From positions 1 through 50,754 of the forward strand of contig CAMBFR010000018.1 of the NCBI GenBank assembly GCA_945865815.1: 50,754 nt of DNA, read 5' to 3'. Positions within the stretch are counted from its first letter, which is position 1, and each line of letters starts with the position of its first letter. The notes under the pieces are model-generated. The model did no database searches and was not told where the DNA came from. It saw only the letters and a list, made by a program, of their open reading frames with translations. Source of the stretch: Candidatus Sulfopaludibacter sp. SbA3. Lineage in GTDB: Bacteria > Acidobacteriota > Terriglobia > 20CM-2-55-15. The position numbers and the translations under genes were made by a program. Positions 16,783 to 25,093 of the stretch are shown here, in pieces.

Positions 16783-16866
16783 GCCGGAGTGGCGAAATGG
16801 CATACGCAGCAGACTCAAAATCTGCCGGGACCTAGTCCCGTGGGGGTTCAAGTCCCCCCTCCGGCA
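16783..16866 (+). tRNA. tRNA-Leu (anticodon CAA)
   Basis: An 84-nt cloverleaf with acceptor arms GCCGGAG and CTCCGGC, discriminator A, anticodon stem GCAGA/TCTGC around the loop CTCAAAA (anticodon CAA, reading UUG), a long variable arm GGGACCTAGTCCC and T-arm GGGGGTTCAAGTCCCCC. The long variable arm and A73 are as expected for leucine. The CCA end is not encoded. Confidence 0.97.
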
Positions 16867-16889
16867 TTCCTGATTTTCCAGACGGCGAA

Positions 16890-17219
16890 CTAATACCTGC
16901 CGTAGCCACCGCGGTCGCGTCCGCCGCCACCGCCGCCACCACGCGATCCGCCGCCACCGAACTCACGCTTCTCCATCGGACGCGCTTCGTTGACGGTGAG
17001 ATTTCTCCCGCTGAGATCGCTGCCGTTGAATTTTGCAATTGCCTGCTCAGCCGCGCTGTCATCGCTCATTTCGACGAATGCGAATCCCTTCGACCGGCCG
17101 GTATCCCGATCCGTGATGATCTTCACGGAATCAACGCCGCCGACCTGCGCAAACAGCTCCGAAAGATCTGCTTCCGTAGTCTGAAAGGACAGGTTTCCCA
17201 CAAAAAGTCTCTTTGCCAT
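16890..17219 (-). CDS. RRM-type RNA-binding protein with glycine-rich tail
   Basis: This 109-residue protein is a single RNA recognition motif (1-82) with RNP2 RLFVGNLSF (4-12) and RNP1 KGFAFVEM (about 44-51), followed by a glycine- and arginine-rich tail (GGGGSRGGGGGGGRDRGGYG region). Cyanobacterial and other bacterial proteins of this build are RNA chaperones induced by cold. It ends 24 bp from the tRNA-Leu gene on the opposite strand. It is the last of three same-strand genes with a Zn-ribbon protein and an RhlE helicase. Confidence 0.93.
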   Translation of the reverse strand: MAKRLFVGNLSFQTTEADLSELFAQVGGVDSVKIITDRDTGRSKGFAFVEMSDDSAAEQAIAKFNGSDLSGRNLTVNEARPMEKREFGGGGSRGGGGGGGRDRGGYGRY

Positions 17220-17230
17220 ACTTGTTCTCC

Positions 17231-17443
17231 TTAATTTAGTTCCTTACCAAGTTTCTTCAGGGCGCGTTTTCCGGCCTTCTGAATTTTCCAATGCGTAAAC
17301 CGATACACATGCGTGCAGTTCGGACACGCCCATCCGCCTAACTTCAGGTCTGCGTCTTGTGCGTGAGTGAATTCGACGGTCAGCGCACACTTCACGCATT
17401 TGGTCGGTTTGCTGTAAACAATGAATTGCTGTGCAGTACTCAT
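17231..17443 (-). CDS. Small zinc-ribbon hypothetical protein
   Basis: The 70-residue protein has two CxxC pairs, PTKCVKCAL (about residues 13-20) and WACPNCTHV (about 38-46), which should form one zinc ribbon, followed by a basic helical tail (KIQKAGKRALKKLGKELN). It lies 11 bp upstream of the RRM gene and 21 bp downstream of the helicase gene. That suggests a co-transcribed RNA-binding or accessory factor. No closer family is recognised. Confidence 0.7.
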   Translation of the reverse strand: MSTAQQFIVYSKPTKCVKCALTVEFTHAQDADLKLGGWACPNCTHVYRFTHWKIQKAGKRALKKLGKELN

Positions 17444-17464
17444 GCTTTTTGTTTTCTCTTTCGA

Positions 17465-18709
17465 CTATCTGAATCGGGCATTGCGCCTCGGTCCAAAGCT
17501 GCGCCATTGTGGCGGCTTGGCTGCGGCACCTGCCCTCGGACTATGAAGCGATGCAATTGTTGCGGAGTGGAATCCATGGTCTTCATCGGCTACCAGCGGC
17601 GAGCATGTGAGTTTCTCGATTCCCTGCAGCATGACGATCTCGCTGGCATCGCAAAATGACAGCGCGGTTCCAACCGCCCCGGCACGAGCCGTTCGGCCGA
17701 TCCGATGGACGTAACTCTCCGGGTCATTCGGAAGTTCGTAATTGATGACGTGCGAGATACCCTCAACGTCGATTCCGCGTGCCATGAGATCGGTCGCAAC
17801 CAGAACCATAACCTTTCCGCAATCGAATGCCGCAAGCGCGCGCTGCCTTGCGCCCTGGCTCTTGTTCGAATGGATCGCATCAGCCGAGACGCCGCTGTCG
17901 GAAAGATGCCGTGACAGGCGGTCGGCTCGATGCTTCGTCCGAGTGAATACCAGGACTCTCCGTACGTCCTTCCCCTTTAATATTTCCGCGAGCAGTGACC
18001 TCTTGTTCGCGTGATCCACGAACAGGACCTTCTGGTCGATGCTCCGGGATACCGAAGCGGGACGAGTTGTCTCAATGCGCGCCGGATTATTTAGCATATC
18101 ACCCGCAAGCGCGACAATCTCCGTCGACATCGTTGCAGAAAAGAATAACGTCTGCCGTCTCGCGGGGACCTTCGACACAATCCTGCGGACGTCCTGGATG
18201 AAGCCCATGTCGAGCATGCGGTCCGCTTCGTCGAGAACCAGTATCTCAACCTTGTCGAGGCGCACGCGCCCCTGCTGCATGAGGTCGAGCAGGCGCCCGG
18301 GCGTCGCCACGAGAATGTCCGGGTTTCTTCGCAGCGCTTTCACCTGCGAATCCATGGACACACCGCCGAGAACTACCGCGCTCCGCAGTGAAAGATGTCG
18401 GCCGTAAACCCTCAGGCTTTCCTCAACCTGCAGCGCGAGTTCACGCGTGGGAGTGAGGACCAGTGCCCGAATGGGACCTGCGCCCTCCGAATTGCCGGGC
18501 GCCTTTACGTGCAGCCTTTCCAGCATCGGCAGCGCGAACGCTGCCGTCTTGCCGGTTCCGGTCTGTGCCGTCGCCATAATGTCGCGGCCCGCAAGCACCT
18601 CGGGAATCGCGGCGTGTTGAACAGGAGTCGGCTCATGGTAGCCCTCCGCTATTACCGCGCGGAGAATGGACTTACTGAGCTGAAATTTCTCAAACGGATG
18701 TGGATTCAA
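17465..18709 (-). CDS. rhlE: DEAD-box ATP-dependent RNA helicase, RhlE-like
   Basis: The 414-residue protein has all DEAD-box motifs: the F-Q pattern (FEKFQLSKS) with TPVQHAAIP, AQTGTGKT, PTRELALQ, a GG motif, TPGRLLD, DEAD, SAT, RGID and HRIGRTAR. The C-terminal extension is short and basic, as in RhlE and CsdA-like helicases of ribosome assembly and cold adaptation. The start is a TTG at 18709, preceded at short distance by ACAGG, giving the normal N-terminus NPHPFEKF. No in-frame ATG gives a complete Q motif. The downstream RRM and Zn-ribbon genes point to a cold-response or RNA-remodelling cluster. Confidence 0.92.
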   Translation of the reverse strand: MNPHPFEKFQLSKSILRAVIAEGYHEPTPVQHAAIPEVLAGRDIMATAQTGTGKTAAFALPMLERLHVKAPGNSEGAGPIRALVLTPTRELALQVEESLRVYGRHLSLRSAVVLGGVSMDSQVKALRRNPDILVATPGRLLDLMQQGRVRLDKVEILVLDEADRMLDMGFIQDVRRIVSKVPARRQTLFFSATMSTEIVALAGDMLNNPARIETTRPASVSRSIDQKVLFVDHANKRSLLAEILKGKDVRRVLVFTRTKHRADRLSRHLSDSGVSADAIHSNKSQGARQRALAAFDCGKVMVLVATDLMARGIDVEGISHVINYELPNDPESYVHRIGRTARAGAVGTALSFCDASEIVMLQGIEKLTCSPLVADEDHGFHSATIASLHSPRAGAAAKPPQWRSFGPRRNARFR

Positions 18710-18723
18710 TGTTACCTGTCTTG

Positions 18724-19064
18724 ATTTGTACCGAGATTGACGGCGGCTCGTTCTCGGTAGGCGCTCAAAACAGTGCCGAGGAGTGACGCAGGAGATCGTC
18801 GGGAAGTTTCTATTTTCGGAAGGTCCGTTTCAGCTTGCCCCAAAAACTGGCGGGAACGCTTAATCGAACGACACCGGGAAGGGTTAGTTCCCTCTTTTCA
18901 TGCCGGTTATGCAGTTGAGCGCATCGGCCTAATACCGAACTCCAGCAGAAAAGCGAACTCAGTGTAGCACAGATCCACGCCGGTCCCCCAATTATGCACG
19001 CGGGCATAAAGCCCGCGGCTACGCCATCCGTAGCCGCAGGCTTTACGCCTGCGTTCCGCGAACG
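18724..19064. other. Intergenic region without recognisable gene
   Basis: This 341-bp stretch separates the divergently placed ends of the rhlE region and the binding-protein gene. The short frames in it have no family resemblance and poor start contexts. Its first part is the probable leader and promoter region of rhlE, and its last part holds the palindrome at 18999-19053. Confidence 0.5.
18999..19053. repeat. Long imperfect palindrome of two nested hairpins
   Basis: The segment contains GGGC-ATAAA-GCCC, then CGGCTACG-CCAT-CCGTAGCCG (perfect 8-bp core arms), then CAGGC-TTTAC-GCCTG, so it reads as a hairpin flanked by two smaller ones with related sequence. It lies 12 bp beyond the 3' end of the binding-protein gene and may be a REP-type element or a processing or termination hairpin. 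Confidence 0.65.
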
Positions 19065-20150
19065 CTAAGCCGGGTCTTCCATGGTGGCCGGGTGAAACAC
19101 GTCTTTTAAGTCAACCACCCGGGGTGTCAGACCCTGCTCGTAAGACGCTTTGGTCAATCCTTCAAGAATGGCCCGGTTCGCTTTCATCCCGTACGGGAAG
19201 GGATCCGTCGCCACAGCCTGCTGCCGGTCTCGAGGAATGAGGTCCAGCTCAAAATAGACTCCCGCGAGTTCCTGCGTCTGCTGGTGTACCACGCTTTTTG
19301 CTTCCTGGAAGGCGTTAAACAAGTTCATCACCGCCCATGGATGCTTCTCCGCGATCTCCCTCTTGATGACGATGCAGTGGTTCATCGGAAAAAAGCCGGT
19401 CTTCTTGTAATAGCGGCCGGCTTCGGCTACGCGATCGCGGAAAAGTCCGCGGAGTCCCGGGCGATTACCTGCATTGAACGTCGGGAACGCGGCGTCGATT
19501 TTACCGGCCGCGAACATGGAAACGATGCTTTCGCCCGCGGGAACATATTGGAATTTCACACCCCGGGGCGGCTGAAAACCGGTAGCGCCGCCATGGCTGC
19601 TCTCGGGCGGACGTTCCATATACCAATCCATATCCTGGGCCGTTACGCCGTATTCGTGTTGCAGACCAAACCGGGCCCAGAGGGCGGCAGTCTGCTGGTA
19701 CTCGGGCACCGCGACACGCTTGCCTTTCAGATCCTCCGGCTTTTCAATGCCGCTGCCTTCGCGGACCGTAATCCGGGTATGGAAGAAATTCCGCGTCGGA
19801 AAAACGGGGATGCCGACGAATCGCGTATCGCCGCGGGAGACCGCGATAATGAACGAGGAACAAGACATTTCCGCAACATCGAACTCCGCAAAATGTAACT
19901 GCCGCCAGAACAACTCCGACACGCCGACAGTGGTGATGGTCAGATCAATGCCCTGGGGCTTCACGTGACCTTCAATAATGGGGCGCTCGCGAACACTGCC
20001 CGAAAGGCCGATGCTGAGTTGGATGTCTGCAAGCGATGAGCTTCGCGCTGCCTTTGAAAAGCCGCTCTTCGCTACGGCAGGAATCAGGGCTGACGCTCCC
20101 GCGGCCGTATAGAGCCACTCTCTCCGGGACAGGTTCAGTCTTTTTTTCAT
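19065..20150 (-). CDS. Tat-exported binding protein of the 4,5-dihydroxyphthalate-decarboxylase-like family
   Basis: The 361-residue protein starts with a twin-arginine type leader (LSRREWLYTAAGASALIPAV, residues 7-26). The mature part has the periplasmic-binding-protein-like fold seen in proteins annotated as 4,5-dihydroxyphthalate decarboxylase or NMT1-type substrate binding: ELFWRQLHFAEFDVAEMSCS, GIPVFPTRNFFH, PEDLKGKRVAVPEY and GKIDAAF. No permease or ATPase gene is adjacent, so it may be an orphan binding protein or a secreted enzyme. The ligand is unknown. The next upstream gene is 33 bp away on the same strand. Confidence 0.8.
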   Translation of the reverse strand: MKKRLNLSRREWLYTAAGASALIPAVAKSGFSKAARSSSLADIQLSIGLSGSVRERPIIEGHVKPQGIDLTITTVGVSELFWRQLHFAEFDVAEMSCSSFIIAVSRGDTRFVGIPVFPTRNFFHTRITVREGSGIEKPEDLKGKRVAVPEYQQTAALWARFGLQHEYGVTAQDMDWYMERPPESSHGGATGFQPPRGVKFQYVPAGESIVSMFAAGKIDAAFPTFNAGNRPGLRGLFRDRVAEAGRYYKKTGFFPMNHCIVIKREIAEKHPWAVMNLFNAFQEAKSVVHQQTQELAGVYFELDLIPRDRQQAVATDPFPYGMKANRAILEGLTKASYEQGLTPRVVDLKDVFHPATMEDPA

Positions 20151-20183
20151 ACTGTTCCTTTCGATGTTTCAGATTTGGTTGAA

Positions 20184-20945
20184 TCAGTGGCCAATGATGA
20201 GCCCTTCGAACAGTTCCTTATTATTCTCCATGCAGACATATTCCATCAGTTCCTGGCCGGGCTTCATGCGCGCCATCACTCGTGTGTTCTTGATCGGCTT
20301 CAGGTACATCCTGGGATCTTCGTATGTGACCTCCTGTAAGACGTGGTCGGCGTCGATATAGGTCAGCCGATCGGTCACGCGCAACTGGTCGCTGTGGGGA
20401 TGCTCGACGGTATCAAGGTAAGTCTTCTCGTTGAAACCGACGGTTTCGATGACCAGCGTGTCGCCCTCATAACGCCCGATCGAGTGTCCAAACCAGGTCG
20501 GCTCCAGATTCTTGGGATGATCGCGCCCATCCGTGAAGACAACTTGATACGTGCTGCCGATTTCGAAAAGGATCCCCATGCGGCCGGGCGTCTGCATGAT
20601 CTGGATCGGCGCACTGCTTCCCCACCCGCGCATGTATCCATACGGCATGCAGCGCGCCGTATAGTCGAACTTGGCCGGGTCTTTCCATTTCGCCAAACCT
20701 TCGGGGGTGAAGGGGAGTTCACCGGATCCTTCCTGTTTGCAACCCAGGGAGCCGTTACCGCATCCAGTTCCGCTCTTGGTTATATCGCCAACTCGAGGAT
20801 GGTCCCAAACTCCGTTGAAATCCGGTTTTCCATTGGACAGCCGGGGTATGTTCGATGACTGCCCAACGGCAGGCGTGGAAGCCAGGAACAGACAAGCCGC
20901 GACGGCAACCACGGTAATGATTGAACGCAGGGAACGGATGGTCAT
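20184..20945 (-). CDS. Exported hypothetical protein, paralogue of the gene at 47129
   Basis: The 253-residue protein has a signal peptide (MTIRSLRSIITVVAVAACLF, cleaved near AVG-QSS). Its mature part shares an ordered set of motifs with the protein at 47129-48025: GHSIGRYEGDTLVIETVGF, a following EK, PHSDQL, TDR, YEDPRMY and EYVCMENN. The family is unnamed to me and seems frequent in Acidobacteriota. The first mature segment (LSNGKPDFNGVWD) is a motif often found at the start of these proteins. The function is unknown and the location is probably periplasmic. Confidence 0.75.
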   Translation of the reverse strand: MTIRSLRSIITVVAVAACLFLASTPAVGQSSNIPRLSNGKPDFNGVWDHPRVGDITKSGTGCGNGSLGCKQEGSGELPFTPEGLAKWKDPAKFDYTARCMPYGYMRGWGSSAPIQIMQTPGRMGILFEIGSTYQVVFTDGRDHPKNLEPTWFGHSIGRYEGDTLVIETVGFNEKTYLDTVEHPHSDQLRVTDRLTYIDADHVLQEVTYEDPRMYLKPIKNTRVMARMKPGQELMEYVCMENNKELFEGLIIGH

Positions 20946-21073
20946 TTTGAAACCTCTCTGATTTGGCTATCGCTGTAACGGTGCGTTGGTTGGTCGGAAT
21001 CTTACGTACAGCACCCTCTGGTGTCAATGAGAGCAGAGTCCGTATACTTGTCCGGTTTACGGATTTCCAAAAC

Positions 21074-22012
21074 ATGCGCATTGCAATACTTGACGACATT
21101 CACAACGCGTACGGGAGCACGGCGGGCGTAAACCGCCTTCGCGAACGTGCCGAAGTGCATATATTCAACACGCCGTTTGACGATCCGTCTGCCGTGCGCG
21201 GGTTCGATACGCTGGTAACGAATCGGGAACGCACTCGCCTGACTCGCGATCTTCTGGAGCAGCTTTCCGACGTGCGCGTCATCGTTCAGACGGGCAACCA
21301 TGCCAACCACATTGACTTTGCGGCAATACGCGACCGCGGAATTGTTGTGCTGCGCGCATCAGGTGGGTATTCCGTCGGAGCGGCGGAGTTAACCATTGGA
21401 CTGGCGATCGCACTCACGCGCCAGATGCTGTACTGCGATAGCGCCGTGAAGCGCGGCGAATGGCCCACGCCTTCGACGCCGGTGCTCTACGGAAAGACAC
21501 TCGGTATCGTCGGTCTCGGCAACGTGGGCAAGCATGTGGCAAGGATCGCCGCCGCATTTGGAATGCGCGTGCTCGCCTGGGGCCCACGCCTGACGGAAAC
21601 GGTTGCGGCGGCTGCCGGCACGGAGTTCCGCGCGCTCGATGACGTTATGCGCGAAGCGGACATCGTATCCATTCATGCAGCGCTCAAACCGGAATCACGC
21701 GGACTCATCGACGCGCGCCGCATCGGTTTGATGAAACCCGAGGCGTATCTCGTCAACACGGCGCGCGGACCAATCGTGGACGAGGCCGCTCTGGTCGCCG
21801 CGCTGAGAGACCAGCGAATCGCGGGCGCGGGGCTTGATGTATTCGACAGGGAACCCCTGCCGCAAGGCCACCCGCTGACCGGCCTCCCGAACGTCATCCT
21901 CACACCACACATCGGCTGGCCGACCGATCTGGCGTACGAGCGGTTCGCCGAGTCCGTCTCCGAAGTGCTGCTCGGATATCTCGATGGACGCGATGTTCCC
22001 CGTTTCGCCTGA
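21074..22012 (+). CDS. D-2-hydroxyacid dehydrogenase (NAD-dependent)
   Basis: The 312-residue protein has the family's split catalytic domain around a Rossmann domain (about 95-280). The dinucleotide motif is GIVGLGNVGKHVARI, and the catalytic residues are R in NTARGP, E in FDREPLP and H in TPHIGWP. A tryptophan follows the catalytic His, as in several D-glycerate, phosphoglycerate and hydroxypyruvate reductase-like members, but the substrate cannot be read from the sequence. I start it at the ATG at 21074 (MRIAILDDIHNAYGS), because the in-frame upstream extension does not resemble a protein. Divergently transcribed from the exported protein gene. Confidence 0.9.
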   Translation: MRIAILDDIHNAYGSTAGVNRLRERAEVHIFNTPFDDPSAVRGFDTLVTNRERTRLTRDLLEQLSDVRVIVQTGNHANHIDFAAIRDRGIVVLRASGGYSVGAAELTIGLAIALTRQMLYCDSAVKRGEWPTPSTPVLYGKTLGIVGLGNVGKHVARIAAAFGMRVLAWGPRLTETVAAAAGTEFRALDDVMREADIVSIHAALKPESRGLIDARRIGLMKPEAYLVNTARGPIVDEAALVAALRDQRIAGAGLDVFDREPLPQGHPLTGLPNVILTPHIGWPTDLAYERFAESVSEVLLGYLDGRDVPRFA

Positions 22013-22029
22013 ACCTTATAAAAGCGGCC

Positions 22030-22452
22030 CTACTTCGCGCGTTTGTACCAGTTGGTGTCTTTACCCTGCAGGTTTGAAAGGATCAGCGTGTCGCCCTCGA
22101 TACGCCACAACTCCACATTCTCTCTTCCGATCAGGTTCGGGTTGTGATGGGCGGCGTCTTTCCGGATCAGCCGGTTCCCTTCAACCCGGTACGGACCGCG
22201 GCGGGCGACGAGTTGTTCATATCGGACAACGAGCTCTTCTTTGGTCAGATCCCGTAGGGGCCTGTTTATCTTCGGGCGGTCGTCGGGAAGGATCGTCTGG
22301 GTGAAGAAACCGTCCGTGCTCAGGATCAGGAACGCCATCTCATCCGGCGGATCCGCCTTGATACGTTCCCAGGAACCGACCAGCGGATTCTGCGCAAACG
22401 CAGACGTAATCCCAAACAACACGGCCAATGCGGCGCAGACAGCGTTTCTCAT
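22030..22452 (-). CDS. Small exported lipocalin-like hypothetical protein
   Basis: The 140-residue protein has a signal peptide (MRNAVCAALAVLFGITSAFA) followed by NPLVGSWERIK. A GxW at the start of the mature chain, with alternating strands (GPYRVEGNRLIRK, ELWRIEGDTLILSN), is typical of small lipocalin-like domains. The ATG shares a base with the stop of the preceding gene (TGATG), so it is coupled to the 91-residue gene and to cofGH upstream. Any role in cofactor metabolism would be guesswork. Confidence 0.7.
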   Translation of the reverse strand: MRNAVCAALAVLFGITSAFAQNPLVGSWERIKADPPDEMAFLILSTDGFFTQTILPDDRPKINRPLRDLTKEELVVRYEQLVARRGPYRVEGNRLIRKDAAHHNPNLIGRENVELWRIEGDTLILSNLQGKDTNWYKRAK

Positions 22453-22727
22453 CACGATTCTCCTTTGCCGAATTCTACGTCACTCCCATCCTCGAAAAAC
22501 AGCTGGAGGTGTTTTGCATTGAGGCGAAACTGATGGAGGGCAAGGCAGATCTTGTCTGCCATCGTGCCGGCTGTGGAAGCCCTGGCCCAGCGGCTGGTCC
22601 GGCTGGAATGCTCGAACTCGATATAGCTGCCATCCCTGAAATGAAGGAACGCGTGATTGAAACCCGCATTGGGCTGATAACTCGCAGCAGCCTGCCTGGC
22701 CCGTTCGGAAAAAGTGTCACCCAGCAT
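22452..22727 (-). CDS. Hypothetical protein coupled to cofH
   Basis: This 91-residue soluble protein (MLGDTFSERARQAAASYQPN) contains two similar strand pairs, AFLHFRDGSYIEFEHSS and HLQLFFEDGSDVEFGKG, around a central helix (TMADKICLALHQFRLNAKH), so it may be an internal duplication of a beta-hairpin. It starts 5 bp after the cofH stop and overlaps the next gene. I recognise no family. Confidence 0.6.
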   Translation of the reverse strand: MLGDTFSERARQAAASYQPNAGFNHAFLHFRDGSYIEFEHSSRTSRWARASTAGTMADKICLALHQFRLNAKHLQLFFEDGSDVEFGKGES

Positions 22728-22732
22728 GCTCT

Positions 22733-23956
22733 TCAGCGATTTCGCGTGAAACGAAATTCGCCGGATGCCGAGAGCTTCTGATACGACCCGAAACGCGAGG
22801 CGGCGTCGTCGATGAGATCGAGCGGGGTAGCGCTGTCGTCGCCGGCATCGTAAACCTTGAGCAGATCGTAATTCGTCTTTCGCTGAGCAGGAATTCGTCC
22901 GGCATCGCGGATCAACCGCCGCAACTCCCGTGGCGGAACAAGCTGGCCGTACTGCGATCCGGCCGAAGTGGAGATGCTTTCGTTCATCAGCGTACCGCCG
23001 AGATCATTCGCGCCGGCGGTCAGCAAATACTGCGCCAGCTTCGGGCCCTCCTTGACCCACGACGCCTGGATGTTCCGTATCGATGCGCCAAGCATAATGC
23101 GCGCGATGGCATGCATCTTGACGACTTCCACACCGCTGGGGCCAAGGCGAAGGTCTGAAACCAGGCCATGGGAATACATCGGAGCTTCCTGGTGGATCAT
23201 GGAAAGGGGCACAAACTCGGTGAAACCGTGCGTGTCGTGCTGAATGTCGCGGAGCAGGTTCATATGCTTCACCCAGTGAAGCGGTGTTTCCATATGACCA
23301 TACATGATCGTCGACGTTGTCGGAATCCCAAGGTGATGCGCGGTCGTGATGACCTCGGTCCACTGCCGCACCGTGATTCTGCCGGGCGAAATAACGTCGC
23401 GGACACTCTGGTCGAGAATCTCTGCTGACGTACCTGGAAGCGTATCGAGTCCCGCCTCTTTCAAAGCTGAAAGATAATCCGCGATCGAAACGCCGGACCG
23501 CGTTGCCCCATAAAGCACTTCTTCCGGGGAGAACGCATGGATGTGCATGTCCGGCACAGCGGCCTTCACGGCCCTCGTAAGCTGAATATAGAAGTCTCCC
23601 GGCATGTCGGGCGGCAGGCCGGCCTGCATGCAGACCTCGGTGGCGCCCATATCGAGGGCTTCGCGCACGCGCCGGACAATCTCATCGAACGGAAGAAAGT
23701 AGCCTTGCTCGCTGCGGTAATTGCGGCTAAAGGCGCAGAAACCGCAGTGCTTCACGCATACATTCGTGAAGTTGACGTTCCGGTTGATGACATAGGTCAC
23801 GACGTCGCCGGCCTGCCGGCTCCGAAGCTCGTCCGCAGCGGCGACCATGGCCTGAAAGTCGGCTCCCGAGGTTTCGCAGAGATGGAGAGCGTCCTGCCAG
23901 GAAATCTCCTCACCATTCAATGCTCGATCCAGGATCTGGCGCGTCATCGTACTCAT
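22733..23956 (-). CDS. cofH: FO synthase subunit 2 (radical SAM)
   Basis: The 407-residue radical SAM enzyme carries the cluster motif C67-V-K-H-C71-G-F-C74 and CofH-type sequence (VCMQAGLPPDM, SAEILD, MYGHMETPLHWVKHMNLLRD). CofH joins tyrosine to the ribityl uracil intermediate, after which CofG closes the deazaflavin ring to make FO (7,8-didemethyl-8-hydroxy-5-deazariboflavin), the chromophore of coenzyme F420. I chose the ATG at 23956 (MSTMTRQILD), 4 bp after the cofG stop, since a longer frame would overlap cofG. Confidence 0.93.
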   Translation of the reverse strand: MSTMTRQILDRALNGEEISWQDALHLCETSGADFQAMVAAADELRSRQAGDVVTYVINRNVNFTNVCVKHCGFCAFSRNYRSEQGYFLPFDEIVRRVREALDMGATEVCMQAGLPPDMPGDFYIQLTRAVKAAVPDMHIHAFSPEEVLYGATRSGVSIADYLSALKEAGLDTLPGTSAEILDQSVRDVISPGRITVRQWTEVITTAHHLGIPTTSTIMYGHMETPLHWVKHMNLLRDIQHDTHGFTEFVPLSMIHQEAPMYSHGLVSDLRLGPSGVEVVKMHAIARIMLGASIRNIQASWVKEGPKLAQYLLTAGANDLGGTLMNESISTSAGSQYGQLVPPRELRRLIRDAGRIPAQRKTNYDLLKVYDAGDDSATPLDLIDDAASRFGSYQKLSASGEFRFTRNR

Positions 23957-23960
23957 AGGC

Positions 23961-25055
23961 TCACAGGGCTCCCAATGCGAGCGCGAGGGGCCGCAGTCTT
24001 GCCGGAACAAAATCGGACCTCTCGATATATTCGTCGTAAATAGCCAGTCGCTCCGTCAACGTAAAACCTTCATCCTGACACGTCTTCGCAAGCGTCTCGA
24101 TGTGCGGCCATGCCGCCTCCGGGTTGATGTAGTCTCGAGTGACGGGCGAAATGCCGCCCCAATCATTGATTCCCGCACGCAACAGCAACCTGTGATCGTC
24201 GGGATTCAGGTTCGGCGGCGCCTGGATGTTCATTTCGCCGCCGAGAAGCAGGCGGGCGGCAGCAACGGTTCTCGCAATCTCGAGTCCGTCCGGCTCGGAG
24301 AAGTCCGCCATACGCGTATCGGGTTTGGCGCGAAAGTTCTGGATGATCACTTCCTGGATATGCCCGTAGGTCTCGTGGATCCGGCGAATCGCCATGAGAC
24401 TGTCTACCCTCTCCTCCCGCGTTTCGCCAATACCGATAAGGATACCGGTCGTGAATGCGATGGAGAGCTCGCCGGCCTCGCGCAGCATGCGCAGGCGAAC
24501 CTCGGGATCTTTGTCGGGCGCCGAAAAGTGCGGCATTCCCCGCTGCGAAAGCCGCGGGCTCACGTTTTCGAGCATCAGCCCCAGGCTGGCATTGACCGGT
24601 TTCAGCAGTTTCATTTCGTCGTACGTCAGAACGCCGGCGTTTGTGTGCGGAAGGTAGCCACGCTCGATCGCCATCTCGCAGGCGCGCGCAACATATTCGG
24701 CGGTTGTGCCGTGTCCGTACCGCGCGAGTGTCGCGCGATATTGCGGAAAGGCAAGCTCGGGCTTGTCGCCGAGACACATGAGCGCTTCTTTGCAACCCTG
24801 TTCGCGGCCACGATCGAGCACATCGGCAATGTCGAGAGGCGACATGGTCCAGGCGCCGGGATCATCCGGGTCTTTGCGGAAGGTGCAGTAGGAGCATCGG
24901 TCGCGGCAGAGATTCGTCACGGGCAGAAAGACTTTTCGCGAGTAGGTGACGGTGCGGCCCTTGTGGCGATCCCGGAGAGAAGCAGCCGCATCGAACACGC
25001 CCGGCAGATCGGAATCGTCGGAGTTGATCAGGCGATAGGCGTCAATCGAATCCAC
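23961..25055 (-). CDS. cofG: FO synthase subunit 1 (radical SAM)
   Basis: The 364-residue radical SAM protein has the cluster motif C50-R-D-R-C54-S-Y-C57-TFRKD and CofG features (ALMCLGDKPE, GLMLENVSPRL, IQEVIIQNFRAKPDT, GINDWGGISPVT). It completes FO synthesis together with the adjacent cofH. No genes for the later F420 steps (cofC, cofD, cofE) are in the window, so the product could be FO itself or F420. It heads a four-gene set with cofH and two small genes. Confidence 0.93.
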   Translation of the reverse strand: MDSIDAYRLINSDDSDLPGVFDAAASLRDRHKGRTVTYSRKVFLPVTNLCRDRCSYCTFRKDPDDPGAWTMSPLDIADVLDRGREQGCKEALMCLGDKPELAFPQYRATLARYGHGTTAEYVARACEMAIERGYLPHTNAGVLTYDEMKLLKPVNASLGLMLENVSPRLSQRGMPHFSAPDKDPEVRLRMLREAGELSIAFTTGILIGIGETREERVDSLMAIRRIHETYGHIQEVIIQNFRAKPDTRMADFSEPDGLEIARTVAAARLLLGGEMNIQAPPNLNPDDHRLLLRAGINDWGGISPVTRDYINPEAAWPHIETLAKTCQDEGFTLTERLAIYDEYIERSDFVPARLRPLALALGAL

Positions 25056-25093
25056 GACAGTGAGTATACCCGCGGAGGCGGATCAAAACCTTT

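Noticed and set aside
18810-19007. Small open frame on the minus strand upstream of the binding-protein region
   Set aside because: No family resemblance, no ribosome-binding site, and overlap with the palindrome at 18999.
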